From the NCBI GenBank assembly GCA_937870795.1, contig CALMWS010000219.1, positions 31,422-95,421 of the forward strand: a stretch of DNA of 64,000 bases, written 5' to 3'. Made by a program: the position numbers and the translations under genes. Positions 28,252-37,293 of the stretch are shown in pieces. Position 1 is the stretch's first letter. Each line of letters starts with the position of its first letter. The notes beneath the pieces are model-generated. The model searched no databases. It saw only the letters and a program-made list of their open reading frames with translations, and had not been told where the DNA came from. The DNA comes from an uncultured Bacteroidota bacterium (GTDB taxonomy: Bacteria; Bacteroidota; Bacteroidia; Chitinophagales; Saprospiraceae).

Positions 28252-29070
28252 ATGCGGCTTAGATACTTTGGCACCCTTTTGACCATCTTTATTTGTTCGA
28301 TCGTATATGGACAAAATCCTGTGGCTGACAGCACCAGGCTGGCCGGCTTTGCCCGATTCTTGTACGATCAGAAATTGTATGATTTTGCGGCCGAAGAATA
28401 CGAAAGACTCCATTACCTGTTCCCCAATGAAGCGGGTTACCTCACCCAACTTCTCAAATCGTATAGAAAACTCAACAAATACGATGAGGTAGAAAAGAAA
28501 GGCGCTTCACTGGATCTAAAAAACCCTGATATCCTTAAGGAATATGTTTTGTCAATGGCCCTCAATGACCAGCCGGCGGTAGCACAACTTGTCTTTGATA
28601 AGCACCAGGATGTTTTACCCGATGCTTCCTCCAAAAAAATGACCCTCGACTTGGCTGTGTTGAGGCAAAACTGGCGTCAATCAGACAGCCTTTATAAAGT
28701 GTGGAATGTAAAAGATGATGGATATTACGAAATCATCCATAGTGGGCTTAACCAAAAACGCAAAAGTCCTTTCTTGGCGGGAACCCTGTCTGCCCTTCTG
28801 CCCGGAGCCGGCCGGGTATATGCCAAAGATGTGAAAGATGGCATCATTTCGTTTATCTTCATAGCAGCCACCAGCTATCAATCCTATCGCCGGTTTTCTC
28901 AGGGTGGTATCAAATCTGCAGGTGGCTGGATCTATGGCGGCTTTGCGGCTGGTTTTTACATAGGCAATATTTACGGTTCGATCAAATCGGCCAAAAGTTA
29001 TAATAAAAAACAAAAGTCGAAATTGTATGAGCAGAGTAAGCGCCATATTGATTTGTATTACGGCTTTTAG
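28252..29070 (+). CDS. TPR-like exported protein with C-terminal DUF5683-like membrane domain
   Basis: 272 residues: signal peptide (cleavage near VYGQ), a helical region with TPR-like pairs (about 30-130: FARFLYDQKLYDFAAEEYER, LLKSYRKLNKYDEV), then a C-terminal domain beginning KSPFLAGTLSALLPGAGRVY with membrane segments ISFIFIAATSYQSYR and WIYGGFAAGFYIGNIYGS and a basic tail. The PGAGxxYaxdxxxG pattern is typical of DUF5683-type small membrane domains. The start at 28252 lies 3 bp after the yidD-like stop. It overlaps the next, related gene by 44 bp. Function unknown; probably works with the YidD-like protein. Confidence 0.7.
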   Translation: MRLRYFGTLLTIFICSIVYGQNPVADSTRLAGFARFLYDQKLYDFAAEEYERLHYLFPNEAGYLTQLLKSYRKLNKYDEVEKKGASLDLKNPDILKEYVLSMALNDQPAVAQLVFDKHQDVLPDASSKKMTLDLAVLRQNWRQSDSLYKVWNVKDDGYYEIIHSGLNQKRKSPFLAGTLSALLPGAGRVYAKDVKDGIISFIFIAATSYQSYRRFSQGGIKSAGGWIYGGFAAGFYIGNIYGSIKSAKSYNKKQKSKLYEQSKRHIDLYYGF

Positions 29071-29893
29071 TTTACAGCTGACTTCATTGTCTGCTCAAAA
29101 GGCAGAGATGCAATATGCAGATCAGCTGTTTTTGCAACAACAGACCAATGCCGCCCTCAAAGAATACCTCCGGGCTTATTACCTGGATCAAAACAACACC
29201 AACCCGGAAGTTTGTGGCAAGATTGCCCGTTGTTTCTTATTGAATGGCGATGATGAAAACGCACTCAAGTACCTGGATCTTTATTTTTTTAAACTTCCAA
29301 ACAACGATGCCAGAAGAAATGAGGTACGGTTTGAAAAACAAAAAATATTTTTAGTACGGGAAGAATACCAGCGGGCCTTGGTAGAAGTGCTCCAGATCAC
29401 AAAGAGGCTGGAGACCGACCTCGATCGTTTTTATTTCATGACGGCCATCAATTACTTTTTTACCGATCAATACGACAAGGGCAAATCCTACATCGACAAA
29501 TTGAGTTACAGTGCCCACATCGACTCTTTGGCTGTAGCTGCCATTCTTAAAGACCTCGAGAAAAACAGCAAAAAAAATCCCAACACCGCCAGATGGATGA
29601 GTGCCATCGTACCTGGCACGGGTCAGATGGCCAATGGAGAAATAAAAGATGGCCTCAATTCTATGGCGCTTTATGTTTTATTTGGTCTGCTCTACATAGA
29701 TCTTATCCCCGATATTGGCCTGGCAGATGCTACGCTGAGTGTGGGTCCGTGGATTACACGATACTACCTTGGGGGCTTGTCAAATGCAGTAAGGGCGGCT
29801 AAAAACAACAAACTCAACAAACGACAACGCGGCATTCAAAAACTCATCGATGAAATTGAAAAGGCCCGCCGTCAGAAAGTTTCAGCGGGATAA
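29027..29893 (+). CDS. TPR-like exported protein with DUF5683-like C-terminus (paralogue of 28252)
   Basis: 288 residues. Signal peptide ends SLSAQ. A TPR-like helical region follows (AALKEYLRAYYLDQNNT, ARCFLLNGDDENALKYLDLY, EYQRALVEVLQITKRLE). The C-terminal portion, from ARWMSAIVPGTGQMANGEIK, parallels the PGAGRVY region of the preceding protein, then hydrophobic MALYVLFGLLYIDLIPDIG and a charged tail (NKLNKRQRGIQKLIDEIEKA). Same domain order as its neighbour points to duplication. The ATG lies inside the preceding gene, with a 44-bp overlap. It ends 22 bp inside the convergent queD-like gene. Confidence 0.7.
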   Translation: MSRVSAILICITAFSLQLTSLSAQKAEMQYADQLFLQQQTNAALKEYLRAYYLDQNNTNPEVCGKIARCFLLNGDDENALKYLDLYFFKLPNNDARRNEVRFEKQKIFLVREEYQRALVEVLQITKRLETDLDRFYFMTAINYFFTDQYDKGKSYIDKLSYSAHIDSLAVAAILKDLEKNSKKNPNTARWMSAIVPGTGQMANGEIKDGLNSMALYVLFGLLYIDLIPDIGLADATLSVGPWITRYYLGGLSNAVRAAKNNKLNKRQRGIQKLIDEIEKARRQKVSAG

Positions 29894-30288
29894 GCTACTA
29901 CGTTTCGAGGGGTTTCCCAAAGTCGCACCCTAATGTCGTACTGCTTTTCTATTTTATTTCTCAACCATGAATAAATGGTATAACAAATGTGCTCAGCAGT
30001 GGGAATCAATTCCTTAAAAGCATCCACCTGAAGATTTAGGTTTTTATGGTCAAGTCTGGCTTCCACTTCCTCTTCGATAATTTGCTGAAGTTTACCAAGA
30101 TCATAGACATAGCCTGTTTCCGCATCTACTTCACCGGTTACACATACCTCCAGTTCGTAGTTGTGGCCATGAAAATAAGGATTGGCACAGGAGCCAAAAA
30201 CCTGTTCGTTTTTTGCATCATCCCAAGAGGGATTGTAGATTCTATGGGCGGCATTAAAATGTGATCTACGGTAAACTGAAAGTCGCAT
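29872..30288 (-). CDS. queD: 6-carboxytetrahydropterin / 6-pyruvoyl-tetrahydropterin synthase family protein
   Basis: Converts dihydroneopterin triphosphate to a 6-substituted tetrahydropterin; in bacteria usually the QueD step of queuosine synthesis. The 138 residues show FNAAHRIYNPSWDD (zinc His15), CANPYFHGHNYELEV (Cys and the two zinc histidines), and a C-terminal ETPRNVVAYPAE with the conserved glutamate. Length fits the family. No other queuosine genes are nearby, so QueD versus a PTPS with another role rests on family frequency. It overlaps the convergent TPR gene by 22 bp. Confidence 0.88.
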   Translation of the reverse strand: MRLSVYRRSHFNAAHRIYNPSWDDAKNEQVFGSCANPYFHGHNYELEVCVTGEVDAETGYVYDLGKLQQIIEEEVEARLDHKNLNLQVDAFKELIPTAEHICYTIYSWLRNKIEKQYDIRVRLWETPRNVVAYPAETF

Positions 30289-30426
30289 GGTGGTCGTTTA
30301 TAGTTAATACATAATCAAAAATCGTGGAAAATGTTTACCGAATTTTGTTTGGTTGCTGGCAGGTAGAGAGTTGTATCTTATTAATTATCAATTAGATATA
30401 TTATTTTCGATCTGTTAAAAATGAAT

Positions 30427-30434
30427 TATCTTTG
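30427..30434 (+). promoter_or_regulatory. promoter -7 element (TATCTTTG) of the mreC operon
   Basis: Perfect TAnnTTTG only 8 bp before the mreC ATG at 30443. The -33 position reads TTTTC (weak). The distance implies a leaderless or very short-leader message. Confidence 0.5.
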
Positions 30435-30442
30435 AGGTTCAG

Positions 30443-31273
30443 ATGAAAAATGCGATAGAATTACTGCTGAGATTTGGCTACCACTTGCTGTTTCTGGCAA
30501 TGGAGTTCATTTGCTTTTACATCATCATCAACTACAACAAGGAACAAAAAGGCATTTTCCTGCATTCTGCCAATTTGTTTTCGAGCTCTATTGATTCTCG
30601 TTTTGATAAGCTCAATGCTTATTTGAGGTTGGATGTTGAAAATGACAGTTTACAAAAACAAAATGCCCGATTGATCAAAAAATTCATTGATTACGATCTG
30701 AATTCAAGTCTTCACGACAATGATACACTTGATCTTGACTCATCAAAATACCAATTGATTGCAGTGGATATTTGCAACAGCAACTTCCGTTTGAGAGATA
30801 ATTACATTACGCTTTGTTCGGGATCCAAGGCCGGACTCATGTCAGATATGGGTGTAATCAGTCAAACCGGACTGGTAGGTATTATTAAAAAGGTAAGCGA
30901 CAATTTCAGTATTGTCATGAGCATTTTACACAGCCAGAGCAGTATCAGCTGTCTGATCAAAAGAAATAACAGCAATGGCATGCTGATCTGGAAGATGGGC
31001 AATCCCAAAATTCTTAATTTAGAGTCTATACCCAAGCATAAAACAGTTCTGGTAGGTGATACCGTCATTACCAGTGGTTATTCCACCATATTTCCAAAAG
31101 GCATTCAGGTAGGAAAAGTCAAAACGGTGGTACTTGAACCAGGCAGCAACAGTTATACCATAGAAGTAGAATTGTTCAATGACCCAACTGCCTGGGACGC
31201 CTTGTATGTGATTTCAAATCGTTTGTCGGGTGAACAAAAAAAATTAGAAGCAGAAGTATTCCAGAATGAATAG
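30443..31273 (+). CDS. mreC: rod shape-determining protein MreC
   Basis: Periplasmic scaffold of the elongasome linking PBP2 with MreB/MreD. 276 residues: one N-terminal membrane helix (about 10-30), a periplasmic helical/coiled stretch (about 45-85) and the MreC beta-barrel domain with LCSGSKAGLMSDMGVISQTG, GIIKKVSDNFSIVMSILHSQ, VLVGDTVITSGYSTIFPKGI and QVGKVKTV, all characteristic. First gene of mreC-mreD-pbp2-folA with overlaps of 8 and 1 bp. No mreB precedes it; mreB is at 54130 on the other strand. Confidence 0.94.
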   Translation: MKNAIELLLRFGYHLLFLAMEFICFYIIINYNKEQKGIFLHSANLFSSSIDSRFDKLNAYLRLDVENDSLQKQNARLIKKFIDYDLNSSLHDNDTLDLDSSKYQLIAVDICNSNFRLRDNYITLCSGSKAGLMSDMGVISQTGLVGIIKKVSDNFSIVMSILHSQSSISCLIKRNNSNGMLIWKMGNPKILNLESIPKHKTVLVGDTVITSGYSTIFPKGIQVGKVKTVVLEPGSNSYTIEVELFNDPTAWDALYVISNRLSGEQKKLEAEVFQNE

Positions 31274-31790
31274 TACCGTTATCTACGCCAATATCTGGAG
31301 GTTTGTATTTTACTTCCTGTTTCAAGTGGTCATTTGCCGCAAAGTAGATCTGTCTATCGGATCTTTTGATTATATACATTTATTATTATATCCATTGCCA
31401 GTATTGATGCTACCCATGAAGACACCCAGGGCGCTGACACTTATTATTGCATTTGTATATGGTATGTTAATCGACGGCTTTTACAATTCACCGGGAGTGC
31501 ATGCATCGGCACTGGTATTTACGGCATATATAAAAAGTATTATACTCCGATTTTTGGAGCCTTTTGAAGGATACAATGCCGATGATTACCCAACGGTTCA
31601 AAAGATGGGACTTGCCTGGTTTATGAGTTTTACAAGCTTACTGCTCCTGATTCATAGCTTTTTCTATTTTAGTGTGGAAGCCTTTTCTTTTGTGTACTTT
31701 TTCCACATTTTTATGAATACCATCTTTAGCTTTATTACCTCAATGGTTGTAATCGTATTACTGCAACTCATCTTTAGACCCAAGTACTGA
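31266..31790 (+). CDS. mreD: rod shape-determining protein MreD
   Basis: Inner-membrane elongasome subunit. 174 residues with five to six hydrophobic segments and the typical order: WRFVFYFLFQVVICRKVDLS at the start, LYPLPVLMLPMKTPRALTLI, AFVYGMLIDGFYNSPGVHAS (the conserved G-x-x-x-D of MreD), and a hydrophobic C-terminus. Sequence is fast-evolving, and position between mreC and pbp2 secures the call. It overlaps mreC by 8 bp and shares its last base with the pbp2 start. Confidence 0.9.
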   Translation: MNSTVIYANIWRFVFYFLFQVVICRKVDLSIGSFDYIHLLLYPLPVLMLPMKTPRALTLIIAFVYGMLIDGFYNSPGVHASALVFTAYIKSIILRFLEPFEGYNADDYPTVQKMGLAWFMSFTSLLLLIHSFFYFSVEAFSFVYFFHIFMNTIFSFITSMVVIVLLQLIFRPKY

Positions 31791-33661
31791 TGATCAACCT
31801 GGCAGATAGAAAAAACAGCATCATTATTTTTGTTGTGTTGTGTTGCTCCCTTTTGTTATTTAAGGCAGCCCACCTCCAAATGCTGGACATCAAGTATAAA
31901 GAAAAAGCCAAAAAAGCAGCTTTGTACAAAAACGTGTTGTACCCATCAAGGGGCATGATCCTGGATCGCAATGAAAAGTTGATGGTAACCAATGCCCCAC
32001 TGTACGACATCAATGTAATCTATCGCAATGTAGATCCGAATATGGATACCCTGGCGTTTTGCAAATTGCTGGGCATCGACAAACAAACCTTTATCACCAA
32101 TCTCAACAAAGACTGGAAAAATCCGCTTTATCACAAATCTGTGCCATTTACTTTTTTATCAAAAATACGGCCCGAGGATTTTGCCAAATTTCATGAGCAC
32201 CTGCACAAATTCCCAGGCTTTTACCCGGTCTTAAAAAGTATCAGGTCGTACCCACACCACAATGCAGCCCATGTGCTGGGTTACCTTGGAGAAGTAAACT
32301 GGGATATCATCAATCGTTCCGGAGGTGAATACAGCCCTGGTGATTACATTGGCATTTCGGGTCTCGAAAAAGGCATGGAAAAACAACTGAAAGGCAAAAA
32401 AGGCATCAGCTACGTGCTCAAAGACAATTTGGGTAGGCAGGTCGGACTTTTCGACAATGGCAGATTAGATTCAATGGCGGTATCGGGCTTTGATATGATG
32501 GCAGGTATTGACCTTGAACTGCAACAATATGGTGAAGAACTGATGCGCAACAAACGAGGAGCCATCGTGGCCATCGAACCCTCTACCGGTGAAATACTGG
32601 CTATGGTAAGTGCACCTTCTTACGACCCAAACAGCATAGCCCTCGACAAAAACCGCAGTGTGGCTTTTGATAGCCTGCTTTCGGATACCATTAACCGCCC
32701 CTTTCTCGACAGAAGTCTCATAGCCAACTACCCCCCCGGATCTATTTTTAAGCCCGTCTTTTCATTGATAGCCATGCAAAAAGGGATTGTTCAACCCACC
32801 ACTTCCTTTTATTGCGATGGAGCATACGAAATCTCGGCCACCAAGGCGCAGAAATGTCACGCCCATCCACCCATTTCCAATATTTCCAATGCCATCCAAT
32901 ACAGCTGCAATTCATATTATTACCACCTCATGCGGCTTTTTGTCAACCAATACGGCTTTAAAAAACCGGGCATGGGGTTGGATACACTGGTTTCATATTT
33001 AAAAGAATTTGGATTAGGACACAAGTTGGGAGTTGAAAACCCTGCAGAAATTGCCGGTTTCATTCCAGATTCAAAATACTACGACAAGTTGTACAAACGA
33101 GAAATAAATGGCTGGAAAGCTACCTACATGCTTTCTATTGGCATTGGTCAGGGAGAGTTGCAGGTTTCTACTTTACAGATGGCAAATCTGGCTGCCGTTA
33201 TCGCCAATCGAGGTTATTATTATGCGCCTCATTTAATCAAAAAATACCTCAACACCACTGAACCCATCAATGAAAAATTCAGGGTTAAAAACAGGGTGAG
33301 AATTGACCAGCGCTACTTTGATCCCGTGATCGATGGCATGCAACTAGCCGTAGAAGCCGGAACCGCAAGAGCAGCTGTATTGCCAGGCATAACCGTGTGT
33401 GGCAAAACCGGTACCTCCCAAAACAGAGGCAAAGACCACTCTGTTTTTTTTGGATTCGCCCCGCGCAACAATCCAAAGATAGCTATAGCTGTATATGTTG
33501 AACATGGTGGTTGGGGAGGTGAAACGGCTACACCCATTGCCGGCTTGATGATCGAAAAATACATCCGTCGAGAAATTTCTCCGGAAAAGAAACAATGGGA
33601 AGACAGAATCCTTGAAAAGGTATTGATTCCTTCGATTGCAGACAATTCTTATGAAGACTGA
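31790..33661 (+). CDS. mrdA: penicillin-binding protein 2 (elongation transpeptidase)
   Basis: Class B PBP that cross-links lateral wall peptidoglycan. 623 residues: N-terminal membrane helix (about 10-28), PBP dimerisation domain (NVLYPSRGMILDRNEKLMV, GLEKGMEKQLKGKKG), then the transpeptidase with RGAIVAIEPSTGEILAMVS, the SxxK motif in PPGSIFKPVF, the SxN motif in YSCNSYY and the KTG triad in VCGKTGTSQN. All catalytic motifs are present. Part of the mre operon; overlaps the folA frame at its end. rodA, the usual partner, is not adjacent. Confidence 0.95.
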   Translation: MINLADRKNSIIIFVVLCCSLLLFKAAHLQMLDIKYKEKAKKAALYKNVLYPSRGMILDRNEKLMVTNAPLYDINVIYRNVDPNMDTLAFCKLLGIDKQTFITNLNKDWKNPLYHKSVPFTFLSKIRPEDFAKFHEHLHKFPGFYPVLKSIRSYPHHNAAHVLGYLGEVNWDIINRSGGEYSPGDYIGISGLEKGMEKQLKGKKGISYVLKDNLGRQVGLFDNGRLDSMAVSGFDMMAGIDLELQQYGEELMRNKRGAIVAIEPSTGEILAMVSAPSYDPNSIALDKNRSVAFDSLLSDTINRPFLDRSLIANYPPGSIFKPVFSLIAMQKGIVQPTTSFYCDGAYEISATKAQKCHAHPPISNISNAIQYSCNSYYYHLMRLFVNQYGFKKPGMGLDTLVSYLKEFGLGHKLGVENPAEIAGFIPDSKYYDKLYKREINGWKATYMLSIGIGQGELQVSTLQMANLAAVIANRGYYYAPHLIKKYLNTTEPINEKFRVKNRVRIDQRYFDPVIDGMQLAVEAGTARAAVLPGITVCGKTGTSQNRGKDHSVFFGFAPRNNPKIAIAVYVEHGGWGGETATPIAGLMIEKYIRREISPEKKQWEDRILEKVLIPSIADNSYED

Positions 33662-34154
33662 AATGAAGATATCCTGTATTGTTGCCATGAATCACGATCG
33701 GGTCATTGGCAACGGAAATCAGATACCATGGTACTTGCCCGCAGATTTGAAATACTTTAAAAAAATCACCACAGGTCATCCGGTCATCATGGGCAGGAAT
33801 TGTTTTGAATCCATTGGTCGTCCGTTGCCCAACCGAACCAACATCGTAGTTTCGCGCGACGCTTTTTTTATAGCTTCTTCCTGCATCGTGGTGCGATCAA
33901 TTGAGGAAGCGCTGCTGACCGCTCACAAGCTCCAGGCCGGAGAAGTATTCATCATTGGTGGAGGACAAATCTACGCACAGACGATCGACCTTTGGGAGCG
34001 GCTGTACCTCACACTTGTTGATTGCCCCTGTACCGGTGATGTATTTTTCCCTGAAATCAACTTTGATGAATGGACGTGCTCCTTCGATGAGGCGGGTGTC
34101 AAAGACGATAAAAACCCTTATGATCATCGATTTTTGATCTATGACAGGAAATAA
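33651..34154 (+). CDS. folA: dihydrofolate reductase
   Basis: NADPH-dependent reduction of dihydrofolate to tetrahydrofolate. Core sequence MKISCIVAMNHDRVIGNGNQ with IPWYLPADLKYFKKIT (substrate and cofactor site, catalytic Asp in the PADLKYF segment), HPVIMGRNCFESIGRPLPNR and EVFIIGGGQIYAQTI are all classic DHFR motifs. Several ATGs are possible: 33636, 33651 and 33663. The family N-terminus fits 33663 best, with 33651 four codons upstream. It overlaps or abuts the pbp2 stop, so it is the last gene of the mre operon. Confidence 0.93.
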   Translation: MKTEMKISCIVAMNHDRVIGNGNQIPWYLPADLKYFKKITTGHPVIMGRNCFESIGRPLPNRTNIVVSRDAFFIASSCIVVRSIEEALLTAHKLQAGEVFIIGGGQIYAQTIDLWERLYLTLVDCPCTGDVFFPEINFDEWTCSFDEAGVKDDKNPYDHRFLIYDRK

Positions 34155-34207
34155 AAACAAGTCCGTGTACTTATTTTAACTATTTTTAATTTCAAAAGCA
34201 GACCATC

Positions 34208-34696
34208 ATGAAAAGAATTGCCACCATCATAGTTGTCATACTGATCGTCATTCAGTTTTTTAAACCGGAAAGGAATCTTTCCAACGATCAAACCTTTCAC
34301 ATTTCCACCAAATATGATTTTCCGGAAGATGTAGCGGCCATATCAAAAGCAGCGTGCGATGATTGCCACTCCAACAGCACCCAATATCCGTGGTATGCCA
34401 ATGTACAACCGGTTGCCTGGTGGCTCAACCACCATGTTTCCGATGGAAAAAAACACCTCAATTTTTCAGAATTTACCAAAAGAAAAATAGCAGTTCAAAA
34501 CCACAAGCTGGAAGAAATCGTAGAGATGATGGAGGAAGGAGAAATGCCCTTAAAATCTTATACCTGGCTGGGTCTTCATCCGGAAGCCAAACTATCGGCT
34601 GAACAAAAAAACAGGTTCATTTCATGGGCCAAATCACAAATGGACACGCTCAAAAACAGGTATCCTGCTGATTCATTGGTCCTTAAAAGAAAATAA
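34208..34696 (+). CDS. haem-binding-domain (cytochrome-c-like CxxCH) exported protein
   Basis: 162 residues: an N-terminal hydrophobic anchor or signal (IATIIVVILIVIQFF), then CDDCHSNSTQYPWYANVQP, a single covalent haem c motif in the form typical of the Haem_bd (PF14376-type) family, with VAWWLNHHVSDGKKHLNFSEF and MEEGEMPLKSYTWLGLHPEAKL, also conserved in that family. Probably a periplasmic monohaem redox protein; partner unknown. It stands alone between folA (54 bp upstream) and the convergent TonB receptor (2 bp apart). Confidence 0.85.
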   Translation: MKRIATIIVVILIVIQFFKPERNLSNDQTFHISTKYDFPEDVAAISKAACDDCHSNSTQYPWYANVQPVAWWLNHHVSDGKKHLNFSEFTKRKIAVQNHKLEEIVEMMEEGEMPLKSYTWLGLHPEAKLSAEQKNRFISWAKSQMDTLKNRYPADSLVLKRK

Positions 34697-34698
34697 AA

Positions 34699-37293
34699 TT
34701 AGAAACGGGTAGAGACGTGAAAGTTGAAAAATCTACCCAACATCAGCGATTGATTGCCCGTAACCAATGGTTGCATGTTTTTCTTATCGTCGAACTCACC
34801 TGTTTGTTGCAAAAATTTAATGTTGGTGTGGTTGGTAAGGTTGCTTGCCGTTGCCCCGAGGGTGAGTTGCAACTTGCTAAATGTAAACGCATAAAAGATA
34901 CCTGCGTCAAGGCTTACATAGGGTGGCAGATAGGCTATGATATCTTTACGGTTTGAATTGTCTTTTGGACCCATGTTTCTACTCTTGTCAAAGCTCAGGT
35001 ATGGCGTTCCCGATAGATAAGTGATTGAGGTGTTGAAGTTCCATTGTTTCAACTTATAATCCAAGCCGGCGGTCAGTTGATGCCGGCGGTCGTCTGGAGA
35101 AGGTACAATGAGGTTGCGGTAGATGCCTTCAAATTGCTGTGTGGCCTTACTTAAGGTATATGCCAGTGAATATTTGAAGGATCCTGCTTTGTAGGCAAGG
35201 GTAAAGTCGATGCCCCTGGTGGTAGTCTCTCCGGTGAAAAACCGATAGGCAAAAGGCATGGGTGGCCCGCTGCGGTTTCCGGTATTGAGGGTGGTAAACA
35301 ATTGACTGCCTGTGGCGTGATTCAGCCACAATTCCATGTCAAACAGAAAGCCGGCCCGGGTCCAGCGACCTCCCAGCATATAGGAAGTACTTTGCTGTAA
35401 GGGCAAAAAATCTTTTTGACTGATGTAAAAATATTTGAGGTTTTGGGCAAAACGGGTCTCAAAATCAAACTGGTTGAAGTTTTGCACCCTTCTGGCTAAA
35501 CTACCTTTCATTTCAATGCCAGCTAAAGGCCTAAATGAGGCTGAGATTTGAGGCTGGAAATAGAGTTCGTTAAAGCCGGAAGGTTTCACCAACCTGACTC
35601 CCCCATTGAGCGACCACTTTTCATTTTTAAACAAATATTCCATAAAAACGGCCGGCTGTGTAGCCTGCTGGTTGAGCTCCAGTGGTTTGTTGGTGTTTTC
35701 GCTGGTACTGAGTTCCAGTTGCATGTGACTGATGTCAATGCCCATTTTAAAGGTTGATGCCTCATTAAATTTCATTTCCAGCCCTGATTTGAGTCCTGTG
35801 AGCCTTATGTCCTGAATGTGCTGATAACTGGTGTATATTTTGTTTTCCTTGCCGTTAAAAAAGTCGGTATTTTCATTTATGAGGTTAAATGAATCTCTAA
35901 ACCGATAGTTATAAAGATCTGTGGTGATGCTTACATTTTTGCTCAGCACCCCAAAATGTCTCAAAGAAAGACCTTTGTTGCTGATTTGGCGGGCATTGAC
36001 AAATTTTTGAGTGAGTACCACGCTCTGATTTTGAATGAAAAACTGACGATCGTTTTGCCAGTCAAGCAAGGTATTGTCGTTGCTCATCAGGCCATTGCAT
36101 TCAATATAGCCCTTGTTGTTGTAGGCGTACCTGACTTTGAAATTGGCATCGTTGAAATCAGCTATTGGCAAATTGGATACGATGCCCGTTGCAGTGGTGT
36201 TGTTGGATTCAAACCTGAGTTGGTTAAAATTTTTGGCCAGAATACCACTGTCATTGATACCCAAATATGAAATTCTGCCACCTGCCTTCACGGTCAGTTT
36301 GGGACTCACTACCAGGTGTAGGGCCGCCCCGGAATAAAGCAAATTGGAGGTGGTACGAAGAGTAGCGTTGTTTTTGTCTGTGGATGAAAACTGAACCATG
36401 CCTCCGAGTGCATTTCCATAAGATGTGGGAAACTGATTTTTGAACAAAGTGAATTCGTCGAAGTACAATTCGTTGAGCCCGCTTATGATGTTGTAGTAAT
36501 GCCCTGTATTTAATACGGGTATATTATCTACCAGGGTTAATGTTTTGTCGCTGCCATAACCCCTTATGCCGGTGGTAGCCTTCTCGGATTTGGTCACTCC
36601 GGATAGTTTCTGAATGCTGCGGTGCAGGTCTTGTCCAGGTAAACTCGTATAGCTGTAGTTGTGGTAAGTTGCGTTGTATTCGGATTTCATTCCACTTACA
36701 AAATGCTGTCCTGATGCAATAATGGTAATTCTCTCAACGGTTTGAGAATGCGGTGTCAGTCGGATGGTAGCCCCAGATATCTGGCTAACAGGCAATCTGG
36801 TTTTATTGTAACCCAAATAAGAAAACTCGATGCTGTCTTTTGCCCCATCTTCGAGCTGGATAGAGAAGTTTCCCGCCTGATCACTGGCTGTTCCATGTCT
36901 ATATCCCACTGTATAAACAGCGGCAAACTCAAGCGGCTGTCCTGTGTTGGCATCTACTACCCTGCCCGTGAAGCTTTGGTTGCCCGAAGCTTGGGGTAGA
37001 TTGGACTTGCGAAGCAGGATCTGATTGTTGTCAAGATAGTAATATTCAAGACCTGAATCCTCAAAAATCTGTTCCAAAGAAGCAGCTATGTTCTTTTCGT
37101 TGAGTGAGGCAGCATCGATCTGGTATTGATTGAGTAAGGCTGGGTCAATGGCAACATCAATCTGATAGCGGTCCGATAAAAAATTTATAAACTTACCCAA
37201 CGGCATAGAGGATTGAGCCGCCAAAGAAGCAGCCATCATCCAACAAACCAGGAGGGCAGATATTCTTATCTTTTTATTCAACTTTTTGTACAA
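34699..37293 (-). CDS. TonB-dependent receptor with STN and carboxypeptidase-like domains
   Basis: Outer-membrane receptor of 864 residues, last gene of a sigma/FecR operon. Signal peptide ends SLAAQ. An STN (secretin/TonB N-terminal) domain occupies about residues 30-95 (FLSDRYQIDVAIDPALLNQ, LEYYYLDNNQILLRK); this domain lets FecA-type receptors signal to the anti-sigma factor. A carboxypeptidase-regulatory-like domain follows (SFTGRVVDANTGQPLEFAAV, about 108-185), then plug (GIRGYGSDKTLTLVDNIPVL) and barrel ending FFNFHVSTRF. No SusD accompanies it, so a small ligand such as a chelated metal or vitamin is more likely than a polymer. Overlaps fecR by 20 bp. Confidence 0.92.
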   Translation of the reverse strand: MYKKLNKKIRISALLVCWMMAASLAAQSSMPLGKFINFLSDRYQIDVAIDPALLNQYQIDAASLNEKNIAASLEQIFEDSGLEYYYLDNNQILLRKSNLPQASGNQSFTGRVVDANTGQPLEFAAVYTVGYRHGTASDQAGNFSIQLEDGAKDSIEFSYLGYNKTRLPVSQISGATIRLTPHSQTVERITIIASGQHFVSGMKSEYNATYHNYSYTSLPGQDLHRSIQKLSGVTKSEKATTGIRGYGSDKTLTLVDNIPVLNTGHYYNIISGLNELYFDEFTLFKNQFPTSYGNALGGMVQFSSTDKNNATLRTTSNLLYSGAALHLVVSPKLTVKAGGRISYLGINDSGILAKNFNQLRFESNNTTATGIVSNLPIADFNDANFKVRYAYNNKGYIECNGLMSNDNTLLDWQNDRQFFIQNQSVVLTQKFVNARQISNKGLSLRHFGVLSKNVSITTDLYNYRFRDSFNLINENTDFFNGKENKIYTSYQHIQDIRLTGLKSGLEMKFNEASTFKMGIDISHMQLELSTSENTNKPLELNQQATQPAVFMEYLFKNEKWSLNGGVRLVKPSGFNELYFQPQISASFRPLAGIEMKGSLARRVQNFNQFDFETRFAQNLKYFYISQKDFLPLQQSTSYMLGGRWTRAGFLFDMELWLNHATGSQLFTTLNTGNRSGPPMPFAYRFFTGETTTRGIDFTLAYKAGSFKYSLAYTLSKATQQFEGIYRNLIVPSPDDRRHQLTAGLDYKLKQWNFNTSITYLSGTPYLSFDKSRNMGPKDNSNRKDIIAYLPPYVSLDAGIFYAFTFSKLQLTLGATASNLTNHTNIKFLQQTGEFDDKKNMQPLVTGNQSLMLGRFFNFHVSTRF

